The notes under the pieces were generated by a model. It was given only the letters and a program-made list of their open reading frames with translations, searched no databases and had not been told where the DNA came from. This document shows, piece after piece, positions 21,624 through 30,639 of a DNA stretch of 40,000 nucleotides. Position numbers and translations under genes: made by a program. The stretch covers positions 1-40,000 of the forward strand of contig JANQAC010000002.1 of NCBI GenBank assembly GCA_024707255.1, given 5' to 3'. The stretch's first letter is position 1; each line of letters opens with the position of its first letter. The DNA comes from Asticcacaulis sp. (GTDB taxonomy: Bacteria; Pseudomonadota; Alphaproteobacteria; Caulobacterales; Caulobacteraceae).

Positions 21624-22372
21624 CTACGCTCCCGACTTCTCCGCCAGCAGCATGTAGTTGACGTCCATGTCCTGGACTGCTGCCAGCGGTCGGTGAGCGG
21701 GTTGTAGGTCACGCCGGTGCGGTCGAATATCGCCATGCCGGCTTCGGCCAGCGCCTTTTCCAGTTCCTCGGGGCGCACCAGCTTTTCGTACTGGTGGGTG
21801 CCCTTCGGCAGCCAGCGCAACACATACTCGGCGCCGACGATCGCCAGCCCCTGCGTCTTCATCGTGCGGTTGATGGTGGCGACGAACATCAGCCCGCCGG
21901 GTCTCACCATCTCGGCGCAGCGCGCTACGAACAGGCCGACATCGGCGACGTGCTCGACCACCTCCATGTTGAGGACGACGTCGAATTTCTCGCCGGCGTC
22001 GGCCAGCTCCTCGGCGGTCGACGCGCGGTAGTCGATGGTGACGCGCGACTCGGCCGCATGCAGCCTGGCTGACCTCGATGTTCGTCTCCGAGGGATCGAC
22101 GCCCACGACCTCCGCGCCCAGCCTCGCCATCGGCTCGCACAGCAGGCCGCCGCCGCAGCCTATGTCGAGGAAGCGCAACCCCTCGAACGGCCTTGCCGCA
22201 TGCGGGTCGCGGCCGAAGCGCGCCGCCACCTGGTCGCGTATATAGGCGAGGCGAACCGGGTTGAACTTGTGCAGCGGGCGGAATTTCCCTTGCGGGTTCC
22301 ACCACTCGGCGGCCATCGCCGAAAAACGCTCCACTTCGGTATGGTGATCGTTGTCCGTGCGGCTTCGGCCAT
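21624..22372 (-). CDS. ubiG: Bifunctional 2-polyprenyl-6-hydroxyphenol methylase/3-demethylubiquinol 3-O-methyltransferase UbiG
   Basis: Start ATG 22372-22370 with AAGGAG seven bases upstream. After an early frame correction it reads [60 protein letters not shown] (SAM motif I), [71 protein letters not shown] and ends [13 protein letters not shown]. WWxxxGxFxxLHxxNPxRLxYI is diagnostic for UbiG, which performs both O-methylations of ubiquinone. About 249 codons, normal. Frames shift near 22065, 21990 and 21685. In related genomes ubiG sits next to lysC, divergently; here a cyclase gene lies between. Confidence 0.93.
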
Positions 22373-22501
22373 GTCGATGCTCCTTCGCGACGAGGAAGTC
22401 GGGCGCGGCTGTAACAAAGTCAAGGCCGGATCGAAGAATCGATGCAGCCGCGCCCATGTCAGCATCGAACGCCATAGTGATGGTGGCAGGGGGCAGGGTG
22501 G

Positions 22502-22507
22502 TATAAT
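22502..22507 (+). promoter_or_regulatory. Possible -10 element for the cyclase gene
   Basis: TATAAT, a perfect -10, stands 44 nt before the cyclase ATG in the divergent ubiG/cyclase spacer (22373-22551). No recognisable -35 lies 16-18 nt upstream, so it is only a candidate. Confidence 0.3.
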
Positions 22508-22551
22508 GTCCCGTCAGCTTGGCGGTTGCGCGTTTCGCTGGGGAGATGGCC

Positions 22552-23960
22552 ATGAGCGAAGCCAGGATTTCTTCACGCTGCTCAGGCAGTCGGCCGACGG
22601 CCGCGTGGTCGATGCGCTCGAACGGCTTGTCGCGGACGCTTCCGACCACCAGCTGTGCCGCATCAATCCGCTCGCCTTCGCGACCAGGAACGGTCTCGAC
22701 GAGGAAGACACCATCGCCGCTTTCCTACACGGCACGCGCATCGGCATGTTCGACATCGCCTGGAACGTGCTTTGTCCGGGCTGCGGCGGCGTGCTCGACA
22801 CCAACGCCACGCTGAAGACCGTGCAGAAGCAGGAATACACCTGCGCGCTGTGCGCCGACTCCTACGAGCCGACGCTGGACGAGATGGTCGACGTGACGTT
22901 CACCGTCAGCCGCGGCTGCGGCGGATCACCGCCCACAATCCCGACGACCTGTCGCTGCTCGAATATTATCGGCAGTTGTACTGGGGTTCCGGCGTCGACC
23001 TGCCGGAAGAAGGCTACGACGCCCTGGTCGACGAATTCATCATCGACCACGTCGAACTCGGGCCAGGCGAGAAGGGCGTTCTGTCGGTCCAGCTGCCGGC
23101 CGAATTCGTCATCGTCTTCGAGCCGGTGACGCATTCGGCGCAGTTCATCGACGCCAAGGGCGAGCCGACGCGCGAGCGGCAGGCGCTCTCGCTTCTCCTT
23201 CGACCGTGAACACATGCACAACCAGACGCTGGAGATGCGGCCGGGACCGCTGCGCCTTTCGCTGGAAAACCGCACCGACACGCGCGTCCTGCCCAGCATC
23301 TGCATTGCCGGCGACGCGCTGCACGGCTTGCTCCACCGCCGCCGGCCCTTCCTCACCGCCAAGCGGCTGCTCTCCAACCAGACGTTCCGCGACCTCTACC
23401 GGACCGACACGCTGGACGTCGACCAGCGGCTGAAAATCACCAGCCTGACCTTCCTGTTCACCGATCTCAGGGGCTCGACCGAGCTTTACGAGCGGGTCGG
23501 CGACCTGGTCGCCTTCGACCTGGTGCGCGCGCATTTCCATGTGCTCAACGAGATCGTCGCCGCGGAGGCCGGCGCGGTCGTCAAGACGATCGGCGACGCC
23601 GTCATGGCGACCTTCCCGACGCCGGACCGGGCCGTCGCCGCGGCGCTGCGCATGCGCGAGGCGATGCGCGAGCTGAACAGCCGCAACGGCCGCGAGGACC
23701 TGCTGCTGAAGATCGGCGTCCATGAAGGGCCTTGCATCGCGGTCACCCTCAACGAACGGCAGGACTATTTCGGATCGACGGTCAACATCGCGTCCCGCGT
23801 GCAGGGGCTCGCCAATTCGCAGTCGATTTTCGCCACCGGCGCCGTCGTCGAGGACAAGAAGACGATCGACCTGCTGAAAAGCAAGGCTTTGACGCCCCAG
23901 TCCAACAACGTCTCGCTCAGGGGCATCGAGCGGGAAGTGCTGGTCTACGCCATTCCTTAG
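22552..23960 (+). CDS. DUF5939-domain class III adenylate cyclase
   Basis: Start ATG 22552 with GGGGAG upstream ([20 protein letters not shown]). About 469 residues. The N-terminal two thirds match the DUF5939 layout: a winged-helix-like start ([20 protein letters not shown]), a zinc-ribbon with two CxxC pairs ([14 protein letters not shown] and [17 protein letters not shown]), and a beta-rich part ([20 protein letters not shown]). The C-terminal catalytic domain has both metal-binding aspartates ([18 protein letters not shown] and [13 protein letters not shown]), the Lys expected for ATP selectivity, and the Asn/Arg transition-state pair in [18 protein letters not shown]. So it is predicted to make cAMP, in the cytoplasm, with the zinc-containing module as sensor. 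Two or three frameshifts (about 22575, 22921, 23195). Confidence 0.88.
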
Positions 23961-24104
23961 CCAGGACGGCCGCTGCGGCCGAGAGCGCCCTTGCCTGCGC
24001 AGGGCCTATTGGATATTGAGGCCGCGCAATCCGCGGGCCGGCCCCGGTCCGTATCTTTTCAGGCAATTCCGGGATTTTCGGCCCGGCCAAGGCATCCGGC
24101 TTCC

Positions 24105-25382
24105 ATGGCGCGCATCGTGATGAAATTCGGCGGAACCTCCGTGGCCGATATCGGCCGCATCCGCAACGTCGCGCGCCACGTCAAACGCGAGGTCGACGCC
24201 GGCCATCAGGTCGCCGTCGTGGTCTCGGCCATGGCCGGCAAGACCAACGAGCTGGTTGGCTGGGTGCAGGACGCCTCGAAGGCCGAAGGCTCCAACTTCA
24301 ACATCTACGATGCCCGCGAATACGACGCCGTGGTCGCTTCCGGCGAGCAGGTGACGGCCGGGACTGCTGGCGCTCGTGCTGCAGGCGATGGGCGTCCATG
24401 CCCGCTCCTGGCAGGGCTGGCAGATACCGATCAAGACCGACAACGCGCACGGCGCCGCGCGCATCGAGGAGATCGACGGCTCCTTCCTGATGCAGCGTTT
24501 CGGCGAGGGCGCAGGTCGCGGTGATCGCCGGCTTCCAGGGGATCGCGCCCGACAACCGCATCGCGACGCTGGGCCGCGGCGGCTCCGACACCAGCGCCGT
24601 CGCCATCGCCGCGGCGGTCAAGGCCGACCGCTGCGACATCTATACCGATGTGGACGGCGTCTACACGACCGACCCGCGCATCGAGCCCAAGGCGCGCCGC
24701 CTGCCGAAGATCTCCTTCGAGGAAATGCTCGAAATGGCCTCGCTCGGCGCCAAGGTGCTGCAGGTGCGCTCGGTCGAGCTTGCCATGGTGCACAAGGTGC
24801 GCACATTCGTGCGCTCCTCTTTCGATGACCCGGACGCGCCGGGGATGGGCGATCTGCTCAATCCGCCCCGGAACGCTCATTTGCGACGAGGATGAAATCG
24901 TGGAACAGCAGGTCGTCACCGGTATCGCCTACGCCAAGGACGAAGCCCAGATATCGCTGAGGCGCGTGGCCGACCGGCCGGGCGTCGCCGGCGGCATCTT
25001 CGGGCCGCTGGCCGAGGCCAACATCAATGTCGACATGATCGTCCAGAACATCTCCGAGGACGGGAAGTCGACCGACATGACCTTCACCGTGCCCTCCGGC
25101 GACGTCGCCAAGGCGCTGGCCGTGCTCGACAAGGTCAGGCAGACCGTGGGCTTCGACGTCCTCCAGCACGACGAGGGCATGTCGAAAGTGTCGGTCATCG
25201 GCATCGGCATGAGGAGCCACGCGGGCGTGGCCGCCACCGCCTTCAAGGCGCTGGCCGAGAAGTCGATCAACATCCGGGCGATCACCACCTCCGAGATCAA
25301 GATCTCGATCCTGATCGACGGCCCGTACACGGAATTGGCGGTGCGGACTTTGCATTCCGTCTACGGTCTGGATAAGCAGTAA
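24105..25382 (+). CDS. lysC: Aspartate kinase LysC
   Basis: First step of the aspartate family pathway (Lys, Met, Thr, Ile and diaminopimelate). Start ATG 24105 ([20 protein letters not shown]). KFGGTSV binds ATP/aspartate; [77 protein letters not shown] and [20 protein letters not shown] complete the kinase domain. Two ACT domains follow ([20 protein letters not shown] and [20 protein letters not shown]), the usual site of lysine/threonine feedback. 425 codons, slightly above the usual ~417. Frames shift near 24360, 24510 and 24870. ptsP follows 104 nt downstream. 23961-24104 shows nothing beyond a short GC hairpin. Confidence 0.95.
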
Positions 25383-25486
25383 CGAGCTAGTATTCTTGTT
25401 CGGCGTCCCGGAAGCGCAACGCGCCTCCGGTGAGGGCATCGGGTGTCCGGGCACGGCATGCCGCCATGCCCCAGGAGAGCTGCTTT

Positions 25487-27777
25487 ATGCGTGACATGGC
25501 CGCAGGCCCGCGCGTTCTGTTGAAACGGCTCCGCGAACTGATGGCGGAGGCGCTCGAGCCGCAGGAGCGGCTCGACCGCATCGTGCACGACATCGCCCAG
25601 AACATGGTGGCCGAGGTCTGCTCGCTCTACGTGCTGCGCGCCGACTCGGTGCTCGAGCTCTACGCCACCGAAGGCCTGAACCGCGGATCCGGTCCACCTG
25701 GCGCAACTGCGTCTGGGCCAGGGCCTCGTCGGCACGATCGCGGCCAGCGCCCGCGCGCTGAACCTGCCCGACGCCCAGCAGCACCCGGCCTTCGCCTACC
25801 TGCCGGAGACCGGCGAGGAGATCTATTCGTCCTTCCTCGGCGTGCCTGTGCTGAGGGCAGGGCGCACGCTCGGCGTGCTTGTCGTGCAGAACCGCACCAA
25901 GCGCCAGTACCGCGACGACGAGGTCGAGGCGCTGGAAACGGCCGCCATGGTGATCGCCGAGATGATCGCGGCGGGCGAGCTCGCCCGCCTCACCCGGCCG
26001 GGGCTGGAGCTCGACCTGCGCCGCCCCGCGAGCTTTACCGGCATCTCCTTCAACGACGGCGTCGGGCTCGGCCATGTCGTGCTGCACGAGCCGCGCATCG
26101 TCGTCACCAACCTCTTCAACGAGGACAGCGACGAGGAGATGCGGCGGCTGGAGCAGGCGCTGGGATCGCTGCGCCTCTCCATCGACGACATGCTGTCGCG
26201 CCGCGACGTCGCCTTCGAGGGCGAGCACCGCGCCGTGCTCGAGGCCTACCGCATGTTCGCCAACGACCGGGGCTGGGTGCGCAGGCTCGACGAGGCGGTG
26301 CGCAACGGCCTGACCGCCGAGGCGGCGGGTCGAGAAGGTGCAGAGCGACATGCGCGCGCGCATGCTGCACATGACCGATCCCTATCTGCGCGAGCGGATG
26401 AGCGATTTCGACGACCTCGCCAACCGGCTGCTGCGCATGCTGATGAGGCCAAGCGGTGCCGGACGACGTCGCCGCAGCGCTGCCCAAGGACGCCATCATC
26501 GTCGCCCGCTCGATGGGCGCGGCCGAGCTCTCGACTACCCGCGCGAGAAGCTGCGCGGGCTGGTGCTGGAGGACGGCGCCGTCACCAGCCACGTCGTCAT
26601 CGTGGCGCGCGCCATGGGCATTCCCGTCGGCCACGTGAAGGGTGCCGTCTCGATGGCGGAGAACGGGCGACTCCGATCATCGTCGACGGCGACGACGGGC
26701 ACGATCCACCTGCGCCCGCAGTCCGACCTCGAGATCCGCCTATGCCGAGAAGGTGCGCTTCCGCGCCCGCCGGCAGGAGCTCTACCGCGAGCTGCGCCAA
26801 GCGGCCCTGACCAGCAAGGACGGCGTCAAGCTCGATCTCCTGATGAATGCCGGCCTCGCCGGTCGACCTGCCGCAGCTCGCCGAGTCGGGCGCGGGCGGC
26901 ATCGGCCTCTTCCGCACCGAGCTGCAGTTCATGGTCGCCTCCACCTTCCCGCGCGCCGAGGCGCAGGAAGCAGGCTCTACCGCGACGTGATCGACGCGGC
27001 GAGGGGCAAGCCGGTCACCTTCCGCACCATCGACATCGGCGGCGACAAGGTGCTGCCCTATTTCAAGAAGCGTCGTGCACCCGGAGGAGAACCCGGCGCT
27101 CGGCTGGCGCGCGATTCGCCCTCACCCTCGACCGGCCGGGGCTGCTGCGCACGCAGATCCGCGCGCTGCTGAAGGCCGCCGGCGGGCGCGAGCTGCGGCG
27201 TGATGCTGCCGATGGTCACCGTGCTTTCGAGATCGCGCAGGCGCGCGAGATCATCGACCGCGAGGTGCGGCATCTGTCGCGCTTCGCCCACCACCTGCCG
27301 ACCAGCCTGAAGCTCGGCGCCATGCTCGAAGTGCCGGCGCTGCTCTGGCAGCTCGACGAGCTGATGAAGGCGGTCGACTTCGTCTCGGTCGGCTCGAACG
27401 ACCTCTTCCAGTTCGTCATGGCGCGCCGACCGCGGCAACACCGCAGCTTTCCGACCGCTTCGACACGCTGTCGGTGCCGTTCCTGCGCGTGCTGAAGCAG
27501 ATCGCCGACGCCGGCGCGCGCAACCATACGCCGGTGACGCGCTGTGCGGCGAGCTCGCCGGGCCGGCCGATCTCGGCGATGGCGCTGATCGGCCTCGGCT
27601 ACCGCTCGATCTCGATGTCGCCGGCCTCGATCGGCCCGGTGAAGGCGATGCTGACCGAGCTGCCGGTCGGCGAGCTGACGCAATTCTTCGAGGAAAACCT
27701 CGCCGGCCACGCCGCCGGCCTGCCGATGCGCGCGCGCTGCTGCACGCTTTGCGGATGATCGCGGGATACCGCTGTAG
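25487..27777 (+). CDS. ptsP: Phosphoenolpyruvate-protein phosphotransferase PtsP (enzyme I-Ntr)
   Basis: First protein of the nitrogen-related phosphorelay (PEP to PtsP to NPr to EIIA-Ntr). Start ATG 25487, AGGAGAG upstream. N-terminal GAF domain (LDRIVHDIAQNMVAEVCSLY, YRDDEVEALETAAMVIAEMI), then the enzyme I domain with TNLFNEDSDEEMRRLEQALG, the phospho-His site VTSHVVIVARAMGIPVG, the PEP-binding TIM barrel (GGIGLFRTELQFMVAS-type, TFRTIDIGGDKVLPYFKK), VDFVSVGSNDLFQFVMA and the end ENLAGHAAGLPMRALLHAFA, DDRGIPL. 764 codons, near the ~756 usual. At least eight frameshifts. The corrected end at 27775-27777 is supported by the DDRGIPL terminus. Normally followed directly by prfA; here two toxin-antitoxin modules intervene. 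Confidence 0.92.
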
Positions 27778-27836
27778 GCGGCAAGCGGCGGTTCTGGCCG
27801 GCTGCTCATGGTGCGCTCAGCCACTCTCGTCCATTT

Positions 27837-27868
27837 TGGATAATATATATATATTCCACGTATTGGAA
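27837..27868 (+). promoter_or_regulatory. AT-rich palindromic operator/promoter of the phd module
   Basis: TGGATAATATATATATAT leads into TTCCACGTATTGGAA. TGGA (27837) and TCCA (27855) flank an AT alternation forming a near palindrome, and TTCCA-CGTAT-TGGAA (27854-27868) is an exact inverted repeat. The ATG follows 16 nt later with GGAGAT between. Both a promoter -10 (TATAAT-like) and a Phd-binding site fit; the AT content contrasts sharply with the host genes. Confidence 0.6.
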
Positions 27869-27884
27869 AAGACTGGAGATATTT

Positions 27885-28130
27885 ATGCGCCAGTTCAGCA
27901 CGGTGGAATTGACCCAAAAGATTGGCGATGTGACGCATCTGGCGAGCCGTGAGCCGGTGGCGATCACCCAGCACCGCAAACCTCGCTTCGTGCTTATGAG
28001 CATCGAGGACTATGAGCGGTTGGTCAGTCGCGGCGACGCGCGCCAGGCGTGGTCCGCGAAGGACGTCCCCGACGATCTGCTCGAAGAGCTGGAAACGGCG
28101 TTTGACGCCTACAGGTCGGCGCCCAGATAA
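27885..28130 (+). CDS. Phd/YefM-family type II antitoxin
   Basis: Start ATG 27885 (GGAGAT 7 nt upstream). An uninterrupted 81-residue frame: MRQFSTVELTQKIGDVTHLA, SREPVAITQHRKPRFVLMSI, EDYERLVSRGDARQAWSAKD, VPDDLLEELETAFDAYRSAP R. The TVELTQKIGDVTHLASREPVAITQH... RFVLMSIEDYERL core is the Phd/YefM N-terminal DNA-binding fold. The acidic C-terminal helix (DDLLEELETAFDAY) would wrap the toxin. It represses its own promoter in known members. The next gene starts 3 nt after the stop, as expected for its toxin, although the toxin is not a Doc or YoeB protein. No frameshift, unlike the chromosomal neighbours. Confidence 0.9.
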   Translation: MRQFSTVELTQKIGDVTHLASREPVAITQHRKPRFVLMSIEDYERLVSRGDARQAWSAKDVPDDLLEELETAFDAYRSAPR

Positions 28131-28133
28131 TCT

Positions 28134-28544
28134 GTGGCGTTCGAGGAGCTCCAAACCGGCGTCATCATCTCCTATCCATTCCTCTGGCTTCGAGAGGCGG
28201 AAAAAGGAGAAACCGAGGGGCGAAAACCTCGTCCGACCGCCGTGGCGCTGCGCCTGATACGACCCGGCGGCGATGCCGTGGTGCTGCTGCCGATAACGAC
28301 CCAGCCGCCAGCCACGAACCGTGTGGCGGTTGAAGTTCCCGACACCGAGAAGCAACGCGCTGGCCGCCAAATTACCACACGCTGCTGGATCATCCTCGAT
28401 GAATTCAACACGGACATCATAGGCAGATCCTTCTACCTCGAGCCGGAACGGCCGCTCGGCGCTTTCAGCCGGGCCTTTTTCCAGCCGGTCGCAAAGGCGT
28501 TCATCGCCAACATCAGGAAAGCGCGGAAAATACCGCGTCGGTAG
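28134..28544 (+). CDS. PemK/MazF-like putative toxin paired with Phd antitoxin
   Basis: GTG start at 28134, 3 nt after the antitoxin stop; 136 residues, no frameshift. Sequence features: FEELQTGVIISYPFLWLREA, EKGETEGRKPRPTAVALRLI, AVVLLPITTQPPATNRVAVE, VPDTEKQRAGRQITTRCWII, LDEFNTDIIGRSFYLEPERP, and a basic helix at the end (FFQPVAKAFIANIRKARKIP). The order KPRPTAV...VVLLPIT...CWIILDEFNT parallels the MazF/PemK barrel (RPALVLS...VPIT...VLLDQIR), and similar proteins are sometimes labelled PemK-like. An RNase-toxin role is inference from this resemblance and the operon. Without the neighbour I would call it a conserved hypothetical protein. Confidence 0.65.
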   Translation: MAFEELQTGVIISYPFLWLREAEKGETEGRKPRPTAVALRLIRPGGDAVVLLPITTQPPATNRVAVEVPDTEKQRAGRQITTRCWIILDEFNTDIIGRSFYLEPERPLGAFSRAFFQPVAKAFIANIRKARKIPRR

Positions 28545-28557
28545 CCGTCGGTTCGCG

Positions 28558-28970
28558 TTAACCCGCCGCCACGGTCCAATCCTCCAGCCGCAAATCCTCG
28601 ACCCGCTGGAATTCACTGACATTGTTCGTCACCAGGGTCGCGCCATGATGTTTTGCCTGGCCGGCGATCAGCACGTCGAAAGGCCCGATTGGCGTCCCCT
28701 TTCGCGCCAGGCCAGCCCGGATTTCGCCCGCGGCCGCGCATCTTCCAGGTCGAAGTCGAGGATGACGAGGTCGGCGAACAGCAGCCGGAGCGTCTCCAGA
28801 TTGTGCGCGACCTTTTGACTCTTGTAGGCGCCGAAATAAAGCTCGTGTGCTACGATCGAGCTTGTGCCTGCCGCACCCGGTTTGATGCGGTCCAGCCGCG
28901 CCAGAACGGCGTCCGATCTCTTGCCGACAAGCGCGATCAGCGTGTTGGTGTCGAGCAGGTATTCGATCAC
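28558..28970 (-). CDS. vapC: VapC PIN-domain ribonuclease toxin, module 2
   Basis: Start ATG 28970-28968 overlaps the antitoxin stop by four bases. Reads MIEYLLDTNTLIALVGKRSD (first Asp), AVLARLDRIKPGAAGTSSIV, AHELYFGAYKSQKVAHNLET (conserved Glu in the AHELYFGA block), and after one lost base near 28733 ARKGTPIGPFDVLIAGQAKH (third acidic residue in GPFDVLIAGQA), HGATLVTNNVSEFQRVEDLR, LEDWTVAAG. A textbook VapC/FitB-like PIN toxin of 137 residues. Its stop lies 13 nt from the end of the PemK-like gene, so the two modules are tail to tail. Confidence 0.93.
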
Positions 28971-29227
28971 GGGAACGTCTTGTCCAGGTCAGGCCTCTCC
29001 TGCTCCTCCGGCTGCTCACGGCCGTGTTTTAGGAAGTCGGAGCTGAAGCCTCGGCTCACGGCGGCGCGCAGCGACGCCCAGCGTTCGTGCTGCTCGACGC
29101 GCGGTCGCAGGATGATGGCGTCGCCCTCTCGGGAAATCTCGACCTCGTCGGCGTTGAGGCGGAATTCCTTCGGCAGGCGGACAGCCTGGGAGTTTCCCGA
29201 CTGGAAGACGCGAGCATAACGGGACAT
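28967..29227 (-). CDS. vapB: VapB antitoxin, AbrB/MazE (SpoVT-AbrB) family, module 2
   Basis: Start ATG 29227-29225 with AAGGGAT upstream; 86 residues, uninterrupted. MSRYARVFQSGNSQAVRLPK then EFRLNADEVEISREGDAIIL form the swapped-hairpin DNA-binding domain (GNSQAVRLPKEFR is the family signature). The C-terminal half (ERWASLRAAVSRGFSSDFLK, REQPEEQERPDLDKTFP) binds the toxin. Translationally coupled to vapC by ATGA. The two GTATATAC sites just upstream are its probable operator. Confidence 0.94.
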   Translation of the reverse strand: MSRYARVFQSGNSQAVRLPKEFRLNADEVEISREGDAIILRPRVEQHERWASLRAAVSRGFSSDFLKHGREQPEEQERPDLDKTFP

Positions 29228-29250
29228 CTATATCCCTTTTATCCCTTTCC

Positions 29251-29272
29251 GTATATACGAATCAGTATATAC
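29251..29272 (-). promoter_or_regulatory. Double GTATATAC operator of vapBC module 2
   Basis: Two copies of the self-complementary octamer GTATATAC (29251-29258 and 29265-29272), centres 14 bp apart, about 24 nt before the vapB start. Between them and the gene lies a direct repeat of ATCCCTTT. AbrB-type antitoxins bind such AT-rich palindromes. Confidence 0.6.
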
Positions 29273-29353
29273 ATGGCCTGATCGATCCTTACAAGTACCG
29301 ATCCTGCGCTTCGTCCCGTTGAGCTTTTTCGCGATCTTCGATAAGGCGCGCGC

Positions 29354-30428
29354 ATGATCTCTCCCCCGCGACCGGATGGACCAGCTCGTCAAGCGTTTCG
29401 ACATGCTCGAAGCGCAGATGGCGGCCGGCCCCGACCCGGACGCCTATGTGAAGCTCGCTTCCGAATATTCCGAGCTGCAGGACATCGCCGGCAAGATCAG
29501 GGAGCTGTTCAAGGCTGAAGGCGAACTCGCCGATCTCGAGGCCATGCTCGCCGACAAGGGCACCGACGCCGAGATGCGCTCGCTTGCCGAAGCCGACCTG
29601 CCCGGCGTCGAGGCGCGCATCGACAGCCTGCGCCACGAGCTCCAGATCCTGCTCCCTGCCCAAGGACGCCGCCGACGAGAAGAACGCCATCCTCGAAATC
29701 CGCGCCGGCACCGGCGGCGACGAGGCGGCGCTCTTCGCCGGCGACCTCTTCCGCATGTACGAGCGCTACGCCGCCGCGCAGGGCTGGCGCATGGAGGTCG
29801 TGTCGGCCAGCGACGGCGACGCCGGGGGCTTCAAGGAAATCATCGCCAGCGTGTCGGGCAAGGGCGTCTTCGCCAAGCTGAAATTCGAGTCCGGGCGTGC
29901 ACCGCGTGCAGCGCGTGCCGGCGACCGAGGCGGCGGGCCGCATCCACACCTCCGCCGCCACCGTGGCCGTCATGCCGGAGGCCGAGGAGGTCGACATCGA
30001 GATCAGGCCCGAGGACATCCGCATCGACACCACGCGGGCCTCGAGCGCCGGCGGCCAGCACGCCAACACCACCGAGACGGCGGTGCGCATCCTGCACATC
30101 CCGACCGGCATCATCGTGGTGCAGGCCGAAAAGTCGCAGCACCAGAACCGCGCGCGCGCCATGCAGGTGCTGCGCGCGCGCTCTACGATCTGGAGCGGTC
30201 GCGCGCCGACCAGGAGCGCTCCGACGCGCGCAAGCTGCAGGTCGGCTCCGGCGACCGTTCGGAGCGCATCCGCACCTACAATTTCCCGCAGGGGCGCGTC
30301 ACCGACCACCGCATCAACCTGACGCTCTACAAGCTCGACCGGGTGATGCTGAGGGCGCGCTCGACGAGATCATCAACGCGCTCATCGCCGACCACCAGTC
30401 GAAGCTGCTCGCGGCCGAAAGCGCGTAG
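29354..30428 (+). CDS. prfA: Peptide chain release factor 1
   Basis: Reads UAA/UAG and hydrolyses peptidyl-tRNA. Start ATG 29354 (MISPP) then, after a shift in the CCCCC run, [20 protein letters not shown]; an internal ATG at 29376 is the first in the later frame. Features: [24 protein letters not shown] core, [20 protein letters not shown], the stop-codon-reading tripeptide PAT in [20 protein letters not shown], and the catalytic GGQ in [20 protein letters not shown]. Residues around GGQ vary slightly from the common GGQHVNTTDSAVR. End: [20 protein letters not shown] then [14 protein letters not shown]. 358 codons, normal. Shifts at about 29367, 29655, 29893, 30180 and 30350. Preceded by foreign-looking TA modules, followed by prmC, whose product methylates the GGQ glutamine. 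Confidence 0.95.
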
Positions 30429-30455
30429 GGATGCGCGCACTCAGGCTTGATCCCG

Positions 30456-30621
30456 CCCCTCCACCACGCTGTCGCGTGGCCCCCCTCTCCCGTAAACGGA
30501 GGAGGATCCAGGTTGCGGACGGCGGCAGCGCCGGTTCCTCCCCTGCGAAGCGGGGGAGGGGGACCGCCCCCCGGGTCCGGCCGAAGGCCGGCCCGAGGAC
30601 AGGCTCCGGCGGTGGAGGGGG
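30456..30621. repeat. Composite fold-back intergenic element between prfA and prmC
   Basis: Outer arms CCCCTCCACC (30456-30465) and GGTGGAGGGG (30612-30621) are perfect inverted repeats 166 bp apart. Inside are further hairpins: CTCCCC / GGGGAG (30538-30543/30553-30558, loop TGCGAAGC-type), GGGTCCGGCC-GAA-GGCCGGCCC near 30573-30594, and a weaker CCTCTCC/GGAGGAGG near 30484-30504. This mosaic of nested GC palindromes resembles the mobile intergenic palindromic elements (REP/RIME-like) common in rhizobia. It spans almost the whole prfA-prmC gap. Confidence 0.65.
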
Positions 30622-30639
30622 CGGCGAATGCACCGCCCA

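Noticed and set aside
22395..22423. TTGACT -35-like element for ubiG on the minus strand
   Set aside because: The -35 match is good but the hexamer 17 nt on (GACTTC) is not a credible -10.
25383..25486. Possible small RNA or terminator between lysC and ptsP
   Set aside because: No stable hairpin with a T-run; sequence is unremarkable.
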